From: Crambe crambe
Taxonomy: Eukaryota; Porifera; Demospongiae; Poecilosclerida; Crambeidae
DNA length: 64,000 bases
Assembly: GCA_963924555.1 (NCBI GenBank)
Contig: OZ004588.1
Location: 62,001 to 126,000, forward strand
Direction of reading: 5' to 3'
Made by a program: the position numbers and the translations under genes. Shown here in pieces: positions 37,735-48,018 of this stretch. The notes under the pieces were generated by a model. The model had not been told where the DNA came from and searched no databases. It saw only the letters and a program-made list of their open reading frames with translations. How positions within the stretch are numbered: position 1 is the stretch's first letter; each line of letters starts with the position of its first letter.

Positions 37735-37744
37735 GTCACATGAC
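37735..37744 (+). promoter_or_regulatory. E-box of MiT/TFE type (GTCACATGAC)
   Basis: This ten-base sequence differs by one base from the CLEAR consensus GTCACGTGAC recognised by TFEB-family factors in lysosomal genes. It lies 30 bp upstream of the lipase TATA box. Function is inferred. Confidence 0.4.
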
Positions 37745-37774
37745 AAATGACGATCTATCGAAAGATTCCTGGTT

Positions 37775-37782
37775 TATATAAG
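37775..37782 (+). promoter_or_regulatory. TATA box of the acid lipase gene
   Basis: TATATAAG occurs 107 bp upstream of the lipase start codon. A TTTCAGT initiator-like sequence lies about 35 bp downstream, slightly further than usual. Confidence 0.6.
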
Positions 37783-37888
37783 ACCATGCCTACATGACCA
37801 TGCTTACTTTCAGTGTTGTCTGGTCAAGAACTAGGCTGTTTTTGGAGTAGTACTTGCAGCTTACCTGGAGAGCCGAAACCTGTGCGCC

Positions 37889-39816
37889 ATGTCTCATATC
37901 TTGCTTCTGGTCCTCTCCTGTGCATGTTTGTTGGTGGGTGTTCTCACCAGAGACCCTGAAGAAAACTATAATGCGGTGAGTTATATAAGGAGCTGGAGGT
38001 GACTTTAATAGCTAATGTCCAGCAGCTAATATTGTAGCCAGCTGCAATAGAGCTTCACAGTTCACTGAGTCAGCTGCTTTTCTATTCATACTCGGGCTAG
38101 CAGTTAAAAGACATGTTTTACAGCTCCAGTTGATCACATCCAAGGGTTACCCTGGTGAGGAGCACTGGGTCACAACTGTGGATGGCTACATCCTTGGCTT
38201 ACACCGCATCCCTGCTGGACGCAACCAAGCAAAAGGTTGGTGCTCTGGTCCTTCATTTGAACTGAAGTAGAGCTCACACCTTGATATAAGTACTATTCTT
38301 GCATATTAAACTTCACAAGAATGGAGGGGGATTATTGCTGTATGTGTTTGCAGGTCCACGACCCGTTTTCTTCTTACAGCATGGCCTTCTCTGCTCCAGT
38401 ACTAACTGGCTGACCAACCTTGCTAATGAGAGCTTGGCCTATATCTTAGCTGACCATGGCTACGATGTGTGGATGGGCAATGTCAGAGGAAACACTTACT
38501 CGCGCAACCATACCTCCCTCAAAACCAATACCAAGGAATTCTGGGACTTCACGTAAGTATCGAATCGTGGAGGCACCTATTGGAGGAGATGGTATAATAT
38601 AGAACAGTGGGATATTATACACTTTCTTGGAATCTACTACTTACATTGACAAACCATTACTACAAGATTTTTTTCCCTTTAAATCCATGATCATCGTATT
38701 ACTATCACGTATAGATTTGATGAACATGCTCAGAAAGATCTCCCTGCCATGCTTGACTACGTGCTGAATGTCACTGGACAAGAAAAGTTGTTCTATGTTG
38801 GGCACTCGCAGGGCACTGTCATGGGTTTTGCTGGTTTCACTTTCAACCAGAGTCTAGCAGCTCATGTAGAAGCTTTCTTTGCCTTAGCCCCTGTTACCAC
38901 CGTCAAATACATAAAAGGAGCTTTCAGAGTCATTTCAGATTTCCAGGACGAAATAGCTGTAAGTTCATTACTTTGGTTTACCCTTTACCTACAATGTCAC
39001 CTTTAATAGTGGCTATTGAATACTTTTACTGATGGGGAATTTTTCCCTAATGACATTCTCATCAAGTTTCTGGCTAAGAACGTGTGTTCATCTGAGATGG
39101 CGTCCATTGAGGGTTTATGTGGAGACATCATATTCCTCATCTGCGGTTTTGACCAAGCCAACCTTAATATGGTAGGAAACATCGCACACTTGTGGAACAT
39201 GATTTGAATATGTGTATTTTATCTAGTCCCGTTTGCCTGTGTACTACACACATACTCCAGCTGGCACTTCAGTCAAGAATGCCCTCCATTTCTCACAGGT
39301 GTGTTTCATTGTGTCCTGTTAGGGTGCCCAACTAGACATGTTAACAAGTCGTATTACTATGTATATACTTTAGGAAGTAAAGTCAGGAAGATTTGCAATG
39401 TTCGACTATGAGAAAGCTGAGCTCAACAAACAGCACTATGGAGTGGTAATTAGGGTTTGCTTAACTATTGTCTGAAAAACCAAGATGTGTAATAAACACT
39501 ATAAGAAGCTTCTGCATGAAAGGTCACTGTGTAATGACCTCTAGATTAGACTGTGTATAATTCTATGTAGTCCCCCCCTCCTGCCTACAATGTATCTGAA
39601 ATGATGGTGCCTATGGCTCTGTTCACTGGAGGCAAGGACTGGCTGGCTGATCCTAAAGATGTAGCAGAAATGCTTCCAGTCATGAACAAGACAGGGAAAG
39701 TTTTCTACCGCAAGAATATAGACTATTATGATCACTTAGACTTCATTTGGGGTTTGAATGCAGCCACACTGGTATACAGTGACATCTTGGCTCTAGCACA
39801 CAAGTTACTTTCTTAA
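37889..39816 (+). CDS. LIPA: Acid lipase of the lysosomal/gastric family (LIPA/LIPF-like)
   Basis: These alpha/beta-hydrolases cleave triglycerides and cholesteryl esters, in lysosomes (LIPA) or outside the cell (LIPF). Eight exons join in phase: 37889-37975, 38124-38235, 38354-38552, 38715-38958, 39010-39171, 39227-39298, 39374-39445 and 39571-39816, giving 397 residues (human LIPA 399). A signal peptide ([20 protein letters not shown]) leads into the family opener [20 protein letters not shown]. Then come [15 protein letters not shown] (oxyanion region), nucleophile motif GHSQG, DWLAD with the catalytic Asp, and [10 protein letters not shown] with the catalytic His. Several N-glycosylation sequons (NES, NHT, NVT, NQS) are present. 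LIPA and LIPF cannot be separated from sequence alone. NAV diverges from it. A damaged partial copy of its last exon lies at 41994-42060. Confidence 0.95.
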
Positions 39817-39902
39817 TAATTATTATGACTATTAGTTTAATGTGGTCACTGCACTGTGTGTATCTATGGTATTATGACATTATTTCATGCTGATGAAAAT
39901 TG

Positions 39903-39923
39903 ACATAACCTGGTCTCCAGCCA
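39903..39923 (+). repeat. Relic of NUP37 exon 2 behind the lipase
   Basis: ACATAACCTGGTCTCCAGCCA is identical to 42440-42460, inside NUP37 exon 2. Similarity fades on both sides. Confidence 0.65.
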
Positions 39924-40179
39924 TTAAGGTGCAGTATGATATCGACACGAGTGTCATAGTCATCCCCTCGTCGATGACTCTCCAACTAGTCTGCCCCTGG
40001 AAAAAGACCACTTTATTGCATTGCTGCATGAGTTGCTTGTGGAATTGAGTGAATGTTTGTGCCTAGGAAGAAATAAAATAACTCCTCGAATCAAGATTGT
40101 GCATCCTGCTAGCAAGGCTGCCTCTGCCAATTATAGTGTTTACTAGCCCCACCTGTACTCATTCCCAAATAATCATTTG

Positions 40180-40580
40180 TCTACTCCCTTGTATAGCCAT
40201 GAAAGGGGAGTAATTTTCATCCTGACTCCATGAATCAGATTCCTCATGCATTCATGGTTGGAGTCACAATAGAGGAGTCATTTCATCCTAGGCACGAATG
40301 ACTCCCTGAATCAAAATAACTGCAATAGAGGAGTCCTTTCATCCTAGGCATGGATTACTCCCTAAATTTATAGCCATGGAACTTAGAGGCATGGGTTACA
40401 GGTAGGGAGTCATGTATGAATGACTCCCTGAAGAATCTACATGTACATGTATAGCCACGGAAAGGAGTCATTTCATCCTAGGCATGAATGAGTCCCTAAA
40501 TGTATAGCCATCTTATAAGCATGAATGACTCTCCGAATCCACGGTGACTGTCTTATTATCCTAGGCATGGTGCAATGTCA
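40180..40580. repeat. Degenerate tandem repeat (unit about 50-70 bp)
   Basis: Recurring phrases are GGAGTCATTTCATCCTAGGC, GAATGACTCCCTGAATC and TATAGCCATG, in the same order with variable spacing, about five or six times. Confidence 0.75.
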
Positions 40581-40901
40581 TTGACTACAAGAATATGCAG
40601 AAATAGATACGAAGGACACAACTGTCTGTTGTCATCGTAGTCTTGGTTCAAACAATCTTCACATTCCACTATATAGCTATCGCTGGACTGCCATCAGGTG
40701 GTCATAATAGTTGCAGGATCTGACAGGACCATATCCATGACAACCATTGTTGCTAGCTAGCTATACACATAAAATTGTTTATAATTATTCCACTGGTTCA
40801 TCATGACCGGATGGGGACTGGGGAGCCGGGGGGGAGGGAGTCAACCTTGCATGCATGCATGTTACCCCTTGTCTTGTCTTGTCTTGGCCGATTCCCTTGT
40901 T

Positions 40902-40932
40902 ATGATGTTAAAGAACTATTCTTTAACATCAT
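40902..40932. repeat. Perfect 14-bp hairpin at the start of the orphan ORF
   Basis: ATGATGTTAAAGAA, then CTA, then TTCTTTAACATCAT. The arms are exact reverse complements. Confidence 0.9.
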
Positions 40933-41384
40933 TTCTGGAAAATGAATGTCTAATAGATATTATAAATGAAATGGGTAAAGATTATCTGAAGAAGGAAATA
41001 GAACATTATCAGATGTTCATGCATAGAATCCCTATCGAAGTAGATGGTGTTGTTAATTATAAAGAATGCGTCTGTGAATTCCCTACACACGATATTGGCC
41101 TGAAGGTAGCAAATAAGATCCATACTCAAGAGGTTGATTGGAAAAAAGTGGGAAATTCAACCATCTTGAGAAGGGCTTATGAGTCTCGTGTCTTGAAGTC
41201 TCTATTGAAGGTTTCTGAAGACAAGTACCTTCCTGTACAAGCCATCAAAGCTGGATCTAGGACCTCTGTTACTGTTAGCATTGATGCTGTTAAGAAATAC
41301 TCTATTTTTTCAAGCAAACAGGAAATTGATGTTCCACACTCTACATCCCAGTGGAAAGTAACAAGGCAGGAGTGGGCTATGTGA
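40902..41384 (+). CDS. Intronless ORF of unknown identity, possibly a damaged gene
   Basis: From the ATG at 40902 the ORF encodes 160 residues (MMLKNYSLTSFLENECLIDI... to ...TRQEWAM). An open frame continues upstream to about 40803 through low-complexity sequence, which I consider non-coding. The protein is charged and partly helical with no signal peptide or membrane span. I recognise no domain. The first 31 bases (40902-40932) form a perfect 14-bp inverted repeat with a 3-base loop. Just before the stop, another frame opens near 41345 and reads VESNKAGVGYVMPPWLFQVT and on to a stop at about 41511. A one-base shift would therefore extend the protein by about 50 residues. It may be a retrocopy, a mobile-element remnant or a pseudogene. 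Confidence 0.35.
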   Translation: MMLKNYSLTSFLENECLIDIINEMGKDYLKKEIEHYQMFMHRIPIEVDGVVNYKECVCEFPTHDIGLKVANKIHTQEVDWKKVGNSTILRRAYESRVLKSLLKVSEDKYLPVQAIKAGSRTSVTVSIDAVKKYSIFSSKQEIDVPHSTSQWKVTRQEWAM

Positions 41385-41993
41385 TGCCACCCTGGCTGTT
41401 TCAGGTTACCTTAAAAAAAGAACATGATGCCAAACGGTTAGATAAAGTTTTTGAACAATTTGAATCTGTGGAAGTTTTGCTTTATCATCCCGTCTGCTAT
41501 ACTACATGAATTTATATGTCCACGACTCTCATCATATCCTTTGATTACATCATACAAATTGCCATATGATTTCGTGTTCACTGACATCACAATTCACCGA
41601 ACGTTTTGTTTTTGAAATTCATTATTATAATAATAATTATTATTATTATAGCTCCACATGTGCTTTGATTTTGGCCACTTATTCTACATCTTGATTAGTG
41701 AAGTACCAACAATAATGCAAAACTACAATCACAAAAACTCTTGATAATAAATTGGCTAAATACCACAAATGAAATTAAGTTTTCTGTCCCCCCACATAAT
41801 ATATTATGTGGAATGAAATAATAATACCTAAATCGATGAGAGTGAAACTGAAACAGTCATCAGATTGGGGCTGTATATGTATGCATGTGCATAAGAAAAA
41901 GACAATTGTGTACTGTGTGGCTGCCCTTGATGTCACAGGGTAGGTTCAAGTCGCACTCAGCACATGCCATCAGGTACCAATATTCTGAACAGC

Positions 41994-42060
41994 AGATCAC
42001 TTAGACTTCATTTGTGGGTTAAATGCAGCCACACTGGTATACGATATCTTGGCTAGCACA
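41994..42060 (+). pseudogene. Partial copy of the lipase last exon
   Basis: The 67 bp beginning AGATCACTTAGACTTCATTT match lipase 39729-39801 at most positions (ending CCACACTGGTATAC...ATCTTGGCT). Small deletions and a TTTGTGGG change break the reading frame. The catalytic-His region is present but detached from the rest of the gene. It ends just upstream of NUP37. Confidence 0.8.
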
Positions 42061-42144
42061 AAATATGACTACTACACTGATTGTGGTGTGTGTATTACCT
42101 GCCAACATCTGCGCATGCGCTATCGGCACATGGTAAGTATCGTC

Positions 42145-44836
42145 ATGGTTGCAAGAGTTGCTGTTGGCTTGAAGGAAAGGCTCTCCATTCCAGTGGATAG
42201 TGGGTCTTCATGTCTCTCCTTTTCTCACAAAGATTCCAGCAACTTGCTGGCTGTGGGAGGACGTTCAAAAATTGCCATTATTTCCTGCACTCTCAAAGTA
42301 TTGAAGGCTGTCAATTAGCAGCTGCAATTATTTCTTCTCTCCTTTTAGGAAGATGCTGGCGAATTATCTACTGATCAGAGCTTGCTCGATGCACTTACTG
42401 TGGAGCACATATATTCTGTACTGTGTAGCGATGCAGCTAACATAACCTGGTCTCCAGCCACTTCATACACCTCTGAAGAATACAGGTGATGGTCTAGTGT
42501 TGCAATGGTGCCTCTAGTGATCCCAGCAATGTGATATGTTTGTGTGATGCACTAGACAGGTTCTGTGTTAGTCAGTGTGGCAAGACTAAGGGAAATATCT
42601 CTGTATTCTCCACCATGTCAAGCAATACTACAGCTGAGGTTATTCCTATAATATCCCTTACCAAATATTGGCAGATATAAGACATTATTATGATCCTATG
42701 CAGTCTCTTCCTGGTCACATGTCAGTTGTGAATGGAATATGTGCTCACCCAAGTGATGAGACACTGTTGGCCAGTGTGGGAGATGACTGTGTTTGCAGAG
42801 TGTGGGACCTACACCAGTCACAGCTGAGGTCAGAGTTCAAATTGGGCTCGCCAGGAATGACTGTGAAATGGCATGAACAGGATCCAGTTAAAGTGAGTGG
42901 GACCTAACTGATGTGCTCAGACACACAGGATTTCCTGACATGTGCATCTGTACCTGTGGTAGTGTAGCATCGTTACTCTGATATGCTACCAATGCTTTCA
43001 TGTCTCATGATCAAGGAATGGCTAGTTTGTGTTTTAGCATAAACCTAGATGTTAGATAAGAGTGGTCTTCATATCTGTATGGAGACCACCCAACATTTAA
43101 TTGGCCACTTGAAGGCATAAGTTGGATAACTAAGCTTTGGTTTAAACAAGGCACATCCCTGAACTAGCATGGGTGATGTTGTGTGTGTGTGTGTGCTGTG
43201 TATGTAGCTGATGGTATCAGAGAAGTGTGGACGTATTCGTTTCTACGACCTTTCAAGTGACAGTCCAATTCTGTCACTGGACTGTCCTGCAGCTCTCCTT
43301 CTGGATGCAGATTGGTCGCCTGCCAACAGTTTGATGGTGGGAGGTGTGGCTGGAGGATCTTGGTATCTTTGGGACTTGTCTCGGTCCAGGTATAATGTTA
43401 TGTGATTAGCTGTTCGCACTAATGTTCTAATAAGGTCATCATGTTTCTGGACCCATCAAATGACTCATTGACTTTTCATGCTAAGACCACCTCTTCATTC
43501 CTTAAGCAGGAGAATATGTCCTATTTAGAGAGGTGTCCTAAGTTCCTTACGTGGACAATATCACTAATTCCTTAGGTAGACAATGTGTCCTATTCATATA
43601 GGTGTCCTATTCATATAGGTGTCCTATTCATATAGGTGTCCTAATTTCAGGGTGAATATGTAGCTAGGCCTTTGTAAATTATGCTCAAAATTTTGCCTAT
43701 TATTCTATTCTTGTATTCTCAAAAACTGTGCCCATTATTCTTTAGTGAGGTACCTATTATTCTCAAATTATTCTCAAAATAATTATTTATTTCAAGAATT
43801 CTTTCCTGTAGTTGTGCTGTAACATACTCAGGTCAGCAGTAGATCTAGACCTATCTGTATCTTGGCATGGATAGTCACTGCTAGTACAGGCTCAGCCATA
43901 CTAGCTAGTTAGATAGCGTGTTAATTAGACCATAGACTAGATCTAGATCTCTAGATCCTCCTAAATTTAACCATGACATCATATTGCATCATTTCTTGAT
44001 GTCACTCCAAAAATGGTACTTATTATTCTCCTATTATTCTCAGTTCTTTTTGGTACCTATTATTCTCAAAATTATGCCAGCATAATTTACAAAGGCCTAT
44101 ATGTAGCACTGTATCTTAAGGAACAAGTTACTAATTTTAGACTACCCAACTTGTACATACAAGGTAGTAGAGATGATGACAATGATTCAACAAGTTGTCT
44201 ATTTAGGGGAAATTTGTTTCCATAGACTACCTCCTATACAGTGATGTACTATGCACCTAACACTTTACTACTCAAAACCCTTTGAGGATTGAAAGTGTCC
44301 ACTTAGTGATGGTGATGATTGAACAACATTTAAACATAATGTTTTCCCTCACCTCGTTTTACAGCCAACCATTTGACAGCAAGACTGTCCATAATGCAGC
44401 CTTAATCAAGTTTCGGTGAGTTAACATATTAATTTTATCAATGGAAATTTGGTCTATAATCAAGTTTTGGTGAGTCCCACTCAATCATTTGACTACACAT
44501 GACAAGTCCAGAGTTGGGTAGTTGACAGCATAGCCACAACAAGTCATGCTGTTTTCTAATAAGCAAGAGCTGGATCATACAATTGCAGGTGGTGTGTTCA
44601 GAATAGTGACATATTCGCAACACTCAGTGCATCTTCACAACTCAGAATACACAATGTTTCCCTTCAAGGGGTAAGTCCCTCTTAATTAGTTCTTCTAGGA
44701 GTATGATGTTATCTTTCAGGTGCCCATGTCATGTGAGGTGTTGGATGGCAGTGGACTATCATGGCATGCTAGAATACCATTAGTGGCTGTCAGTTGTGAC
44801 AATGAAATCGGATGCTGGGCTGCAACAAACCTCTAG
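42145..44836 (+). CDS. NUP37: Nucleoporin Nup37 (WD-repeat protein)
   Basis: NUP37 is a beta-propeller of the Nup107-160 Y-complex in the nuclear pore scaffold. Recognisable exons are 42145-42297, 42349-42485, 42560-42638, about 42676-42892, 43208-43389, 44365-44415, and two more ending at 44836. Diagnostic segments are SPGMTVKWHEQDPVKLMVSE and GRIRFYDLSSDSPILSL, then VGGVAGGSWYLWDLSRSSQP and CEVLDGSGLSWHARIPLVAV with the end GCWAATNL. These follow human NUP37 closely. WD repeats include HPSDETLLASVGDDCVCRVW. The start is uncertain: ATGs at 42115, 42130 and 42145 are in frame, and 42145 has the best context. The exon 3/4 junction does not keep phase with the obvious GTTATT donor and GGCAG acceptor (37 bp apart), so another splice choice or a defect exists there. 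Confidence 0.88.
43585..43641. repeat. 17-bp tandem repeat in a NUP37 intron
   Basis: TGTCCTATTCATATAGG repeats exactly three times and starts a fourth copy. Confidence 0.9.
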
Positions 44837-45006
44837 ACCAGAGCTCAATTTCCACCAATGTAACCTCTATCTAGAAAGACATTCTCCTATGTCGTCTATG
44901 TACTAGGGACTTATTATGAGATTCCACTCCACACTCTTCCTACTTATTATATATAATTATATTTTCATTATTATGGATTTCTACTCTGACACTATGATTT
45001 ATATAG

Positions 45007-45014
45007 TGACGTCA
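45007..45014. promoter_or_regulatory. Full CRE palindrome beside a TATA-like sequence
   Basis: TGACGTCA lies directly after TTTATATAG. It could belong to the FRS2 promoter if the non-coding exon near 45130-45155 is real. CREs normally lie upstream of the TATA box, so this arrangement is unusual. Confidence 0.35.
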
Positions 45015-46918
45015 TATGGAATGTAATGCATGCACAGTATAATTAGCAAGCAGTACAGTACATACGATTATCACGTCCAACATTCCGTTGACCTGATCGA
45101 TCATGAGCTGAGAGCTGACTTTCTTCAGAAAAAACTGCTTAAATCCTGTGGAGGTGAGCTGCCTTATCTTTGTGTAGTTAGGTATAGGTAGAGCTGCATT
45201 ATTTTTGCGTGCTCATGGGACTATCTGTGCCGCCAAGTTAGCTAGCTAGCTAGCTAGCTGATCAAGGTCTCCAGGCGAGGGTATCTCCAGTTAGCCTGTG
45301 GCAATGTCACGTACTAGATGATCCTTGTGTTTGACTAGTGCCAAATGGTGTTTGTTGGATGTTAAGATTTCTGTTTTTGCTGGTAGTGGAGACATCTGTT
45401 AGTGTGGAGGGGGAGGGAGCTATAGAAGTAGGTGGATCCTCATTATTCAAGTGCCAGTTCAAGAGAGTGATGTAGTTGGTACATGGTACAGAGATGATTC
45501 TCTATGCCCACTTAATTACATGTTCTTAGCTACATGCAATGTAATGTGATTAGCTGTGAAACTAGCCAAGTCTGGACCACAATCACTTTCTTCACCAGCC
45601 CAGTAGGAGGTAGTTGTGATTTGTCTACCCAGCAGAGTGACTGTTATGATGCTTGTACTTTGCACTCCTGTGCTCCAATGATTACCACTAATTTTTTAAT
45701 AAGGTGAAGGCCAAGGCCTTTTTTGCTGACCAACTGTGGCTTCATATTCAGGAAAGTAGCAGCTATAGGTGTGTGAGCGAGTGAGTTGTGTGTGACACCT
45801 CTTTTCAAACTGTTTCTGGGTATTGTAAATACCTCTATCGTGTTAATTAGTGCTAGAGTATTTACAGATGAATCTCTGTTTCCATAGAAACAGTAATTAT
45901 GAGAAATCCTTAGTAACTCTGCTCAAATAACATGTAGAACTGCACACTTGAATCCTTATCGGGGTGGGCCTGGGCCACACACCCTAAACCCTTGCCATAT
46001 TTTAAGCGAGAAGTCCCAAGTGCAAATGCTTACCTCTGTGGCCATCATTTCCTATATAATATATGGACGACTAGTCCACACCATGGAGGATGTGGGAACA
46101 CATAGATGGTCAAGGAAGTGTTGGAAGATGGTGGGTAGGCTGAGGTGGGAAGCATTTTTGGGATTGAAGTGGAAAGGAATTTAATGATCGTTGGGAGATG
46201 TTGTATTAGTGATGTGGGAGAGATGTATGATGAAAGTATTGGTTTGAGACTAACAGAAATATACTGAAGGGGGGATGTTAAGGAGAAAATGTTGATACTT
46301 TGGGAAAAGTGTGTTTTGGCATAACTGGTGCCTGTTTTGGTATGTCTGTAGTGTTACTAGTGTTAAGTGGCTCCCATGAATCATATTCAGCTCTTTTGCC
46401 TTAACCTTAAGATTGCTGAACTTTCTATAATTGCAAGACTCCACACTTAGTTTAGCCTCCTTTACTACACTGCTCTCTTTCAAGTGTTTGAACTCTGCCT
46501 TGTATATTTTTCTCTTCATGGGTGATCAAGTATCCTGTATGCACTACTTAGAGATGAGATTCACACATCCCAGTATCAACCAGCTGCTTCCATAGTGTGC
46601 TTCATTAAAGCACTTTTGTGATTCACTCTTACTCCTCTTGTTAACTGTGACACTAACCTGATTAGAAGGCAATTAAGAATCTTTGTCAAACTCTTTCTTC
46701 CAGTCAACACATGTGGAAGGGTGTCGGGTCCTTACTACATACATGCTGAAGCCTTACGTACTAACAGCCACCTCCTGCTGGTGTCAAAGGCTGTCAGGAA
46801 GAGCTGTAATACATTCCAGGTATTGGTGCTTCCACCAAGGTGTGAGAGATAGACTTGTTAATTCTCATCCAGTAGATGAAATCTGGTTGGCATGTGAGTG
46901 TTTCTGTCTCCATGCATG

Positions 46919-47097
46919 TACTGTCCATTGCAGGTTGGTTGTCAGGAAGGTTTGGGGAATGGGTGGATACATTTTATCCTATAGTTTACACAACTGCATG
47001 GATTGTATAGGACATGAAAGGATCAGGTTTCTTAGGTCCTTGTAAGCCACTACCTATTTCTCATTCCTTATGGACAACCATCCTGAAATCTACAGTA
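46919..47097 (+). mobile_element. MITE-like element, copy B
   Basis: This 179-bp partner of 36012-36190 has about nine mismatches and no length change. It begins TACTGTCCATTGCAGG and ends ATCTACAGTA. Unrelated flanks on both sides mark it as an insertion. Confidence 0.7.
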
Positions 47098-48018
47098 ACA
47101 AGCTCTGACTAGCAACAGGGTTAGCTGTGGACTGTACATTCAATGGAAGGTTTTGCTTCACAGACTGGCTTCTATCCCGCAGGTGTCCACAACATAAGCA
47201 GGTTTCATTAGTTCCATGCATATCAGAACAGTGATGTAGCTGCTGAGTCAGCATGTTTAGTGAGACCATCTGGAGTTATTCTGTACTAGGGCTTGCCAAT
47301 GATGACCCCCTTGTGCTACCTGTTTTCCTTACTAAGGAATTTATCTTTCTACTTAATAAGCTCCCAACACAGGGTGCTACCAGCCTATAATAGAACCTTT
47401 CCATGCACTCCATAGTGAGGCAAAGTAATAGAGCCTCTCCATGAATACAGGCACTATAGGGACCACAAATATATCCTTAGAGTACCTAGTCATTAGAGGC
47501 ATTTTTCTTGAGGGAGACGTTCCACTGTGCATAGCTCCATATTGTGTGGTGGCATTCCTTTTACATGACCACTCCATTCAGTGATGGAGCACGCCAGGTG
47601 CCTGGAAAATCGGTGGGTACTATTACATCTGTGGGAGGGGAGTAGTTCAGAGTAGCTTATCAAATTTCAAAGAACTTGCAGTTCTCAAAGCTAAAAGTGA
47701 TTTGCACATGCTAAGAAATAGATTCTGCTACGAAGATTATCAGTACCAAAATTAATGTACATGGTTGTTGTACAAGGTTGTGTTGTGTTTCTTGAAGTAG
47801 AATCCACTCTGAACTTGTGTTATTTCCCAATCAGTATTTTCAGCATTTTCTGTTTTTTGTTATGATAATATTCTTCTGTGCTTATCCACACTTGCTTGCA
47901 CACACGCACACGCACACTAGATAATCACGAATTCTAAGAACTTGACTTCTTCCTGTCTCAGAAAATTCATCCACTATCTCTCTCTCTCTTTAGTCCTGAA
48001 TCATTCTAACTCTAGGCC

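Larger units (their letters stand above)
37262..37888. promoter_or_regulatory. Shared upstream region of NAV and the acid lipase
   Basis: This 627-bp region separates divergent starts. On the lipase side it holds an E-box GTCACATGAC (37735-37744) and a TATA box (37775-37782). On the NAV side the sequence is GC-richer with GCGCGC near 37553. Confidence 0.55.
39817..42144. other. Duplicated, decayed region between lipase and NUP37
   Basis: This stretch contains a 21-bp copy of NUP37 exon sequence (39903-39923), a degenerate tandem repeat (40180-40580), a CTTGT microsatellite (40867-40886), an intronless ORF of unknown identity, AT-rich sequence with TATTAT runs, and a damaged copy of the lipase last exon (41994-42060). 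A possible lipase poly(A) signal AATAAA is at 40072-40077. Confidence 0.6.
44837..48018. other. Gene-poor stretch between NUP37 and FRS2
   Basis: These 3.2 kb hold a TATA-like/CRE cluster near 45000, a possible non-coding exon ending at GAG|GTGAGC near 45155 (plus), a TAGC repeat at 45238-45260, and MITE copy B (46919-47097). A polypyrimidine tract and TTTAG acceptor near 47993 probably start the FRS2 coding exon. Short ORFs at 45948-46184, 46250-46519 and 47377-47577 show no coding character that I can support. Confidence 0.5.

Noticed and set aside
42049-42144. Longer NUP37 N-terminus read from the lipase relic
   Set aside because: The upstream extension runs into lipase-derived sequence and depends on a non-ATG start.
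46683-47045. 120-codon plus-strand ORF upstream of FRS2
   Set aside because: Its second half is MITE copy B, and the first half has no recognisable domain or splice context, so it is most likely a chance ORF.
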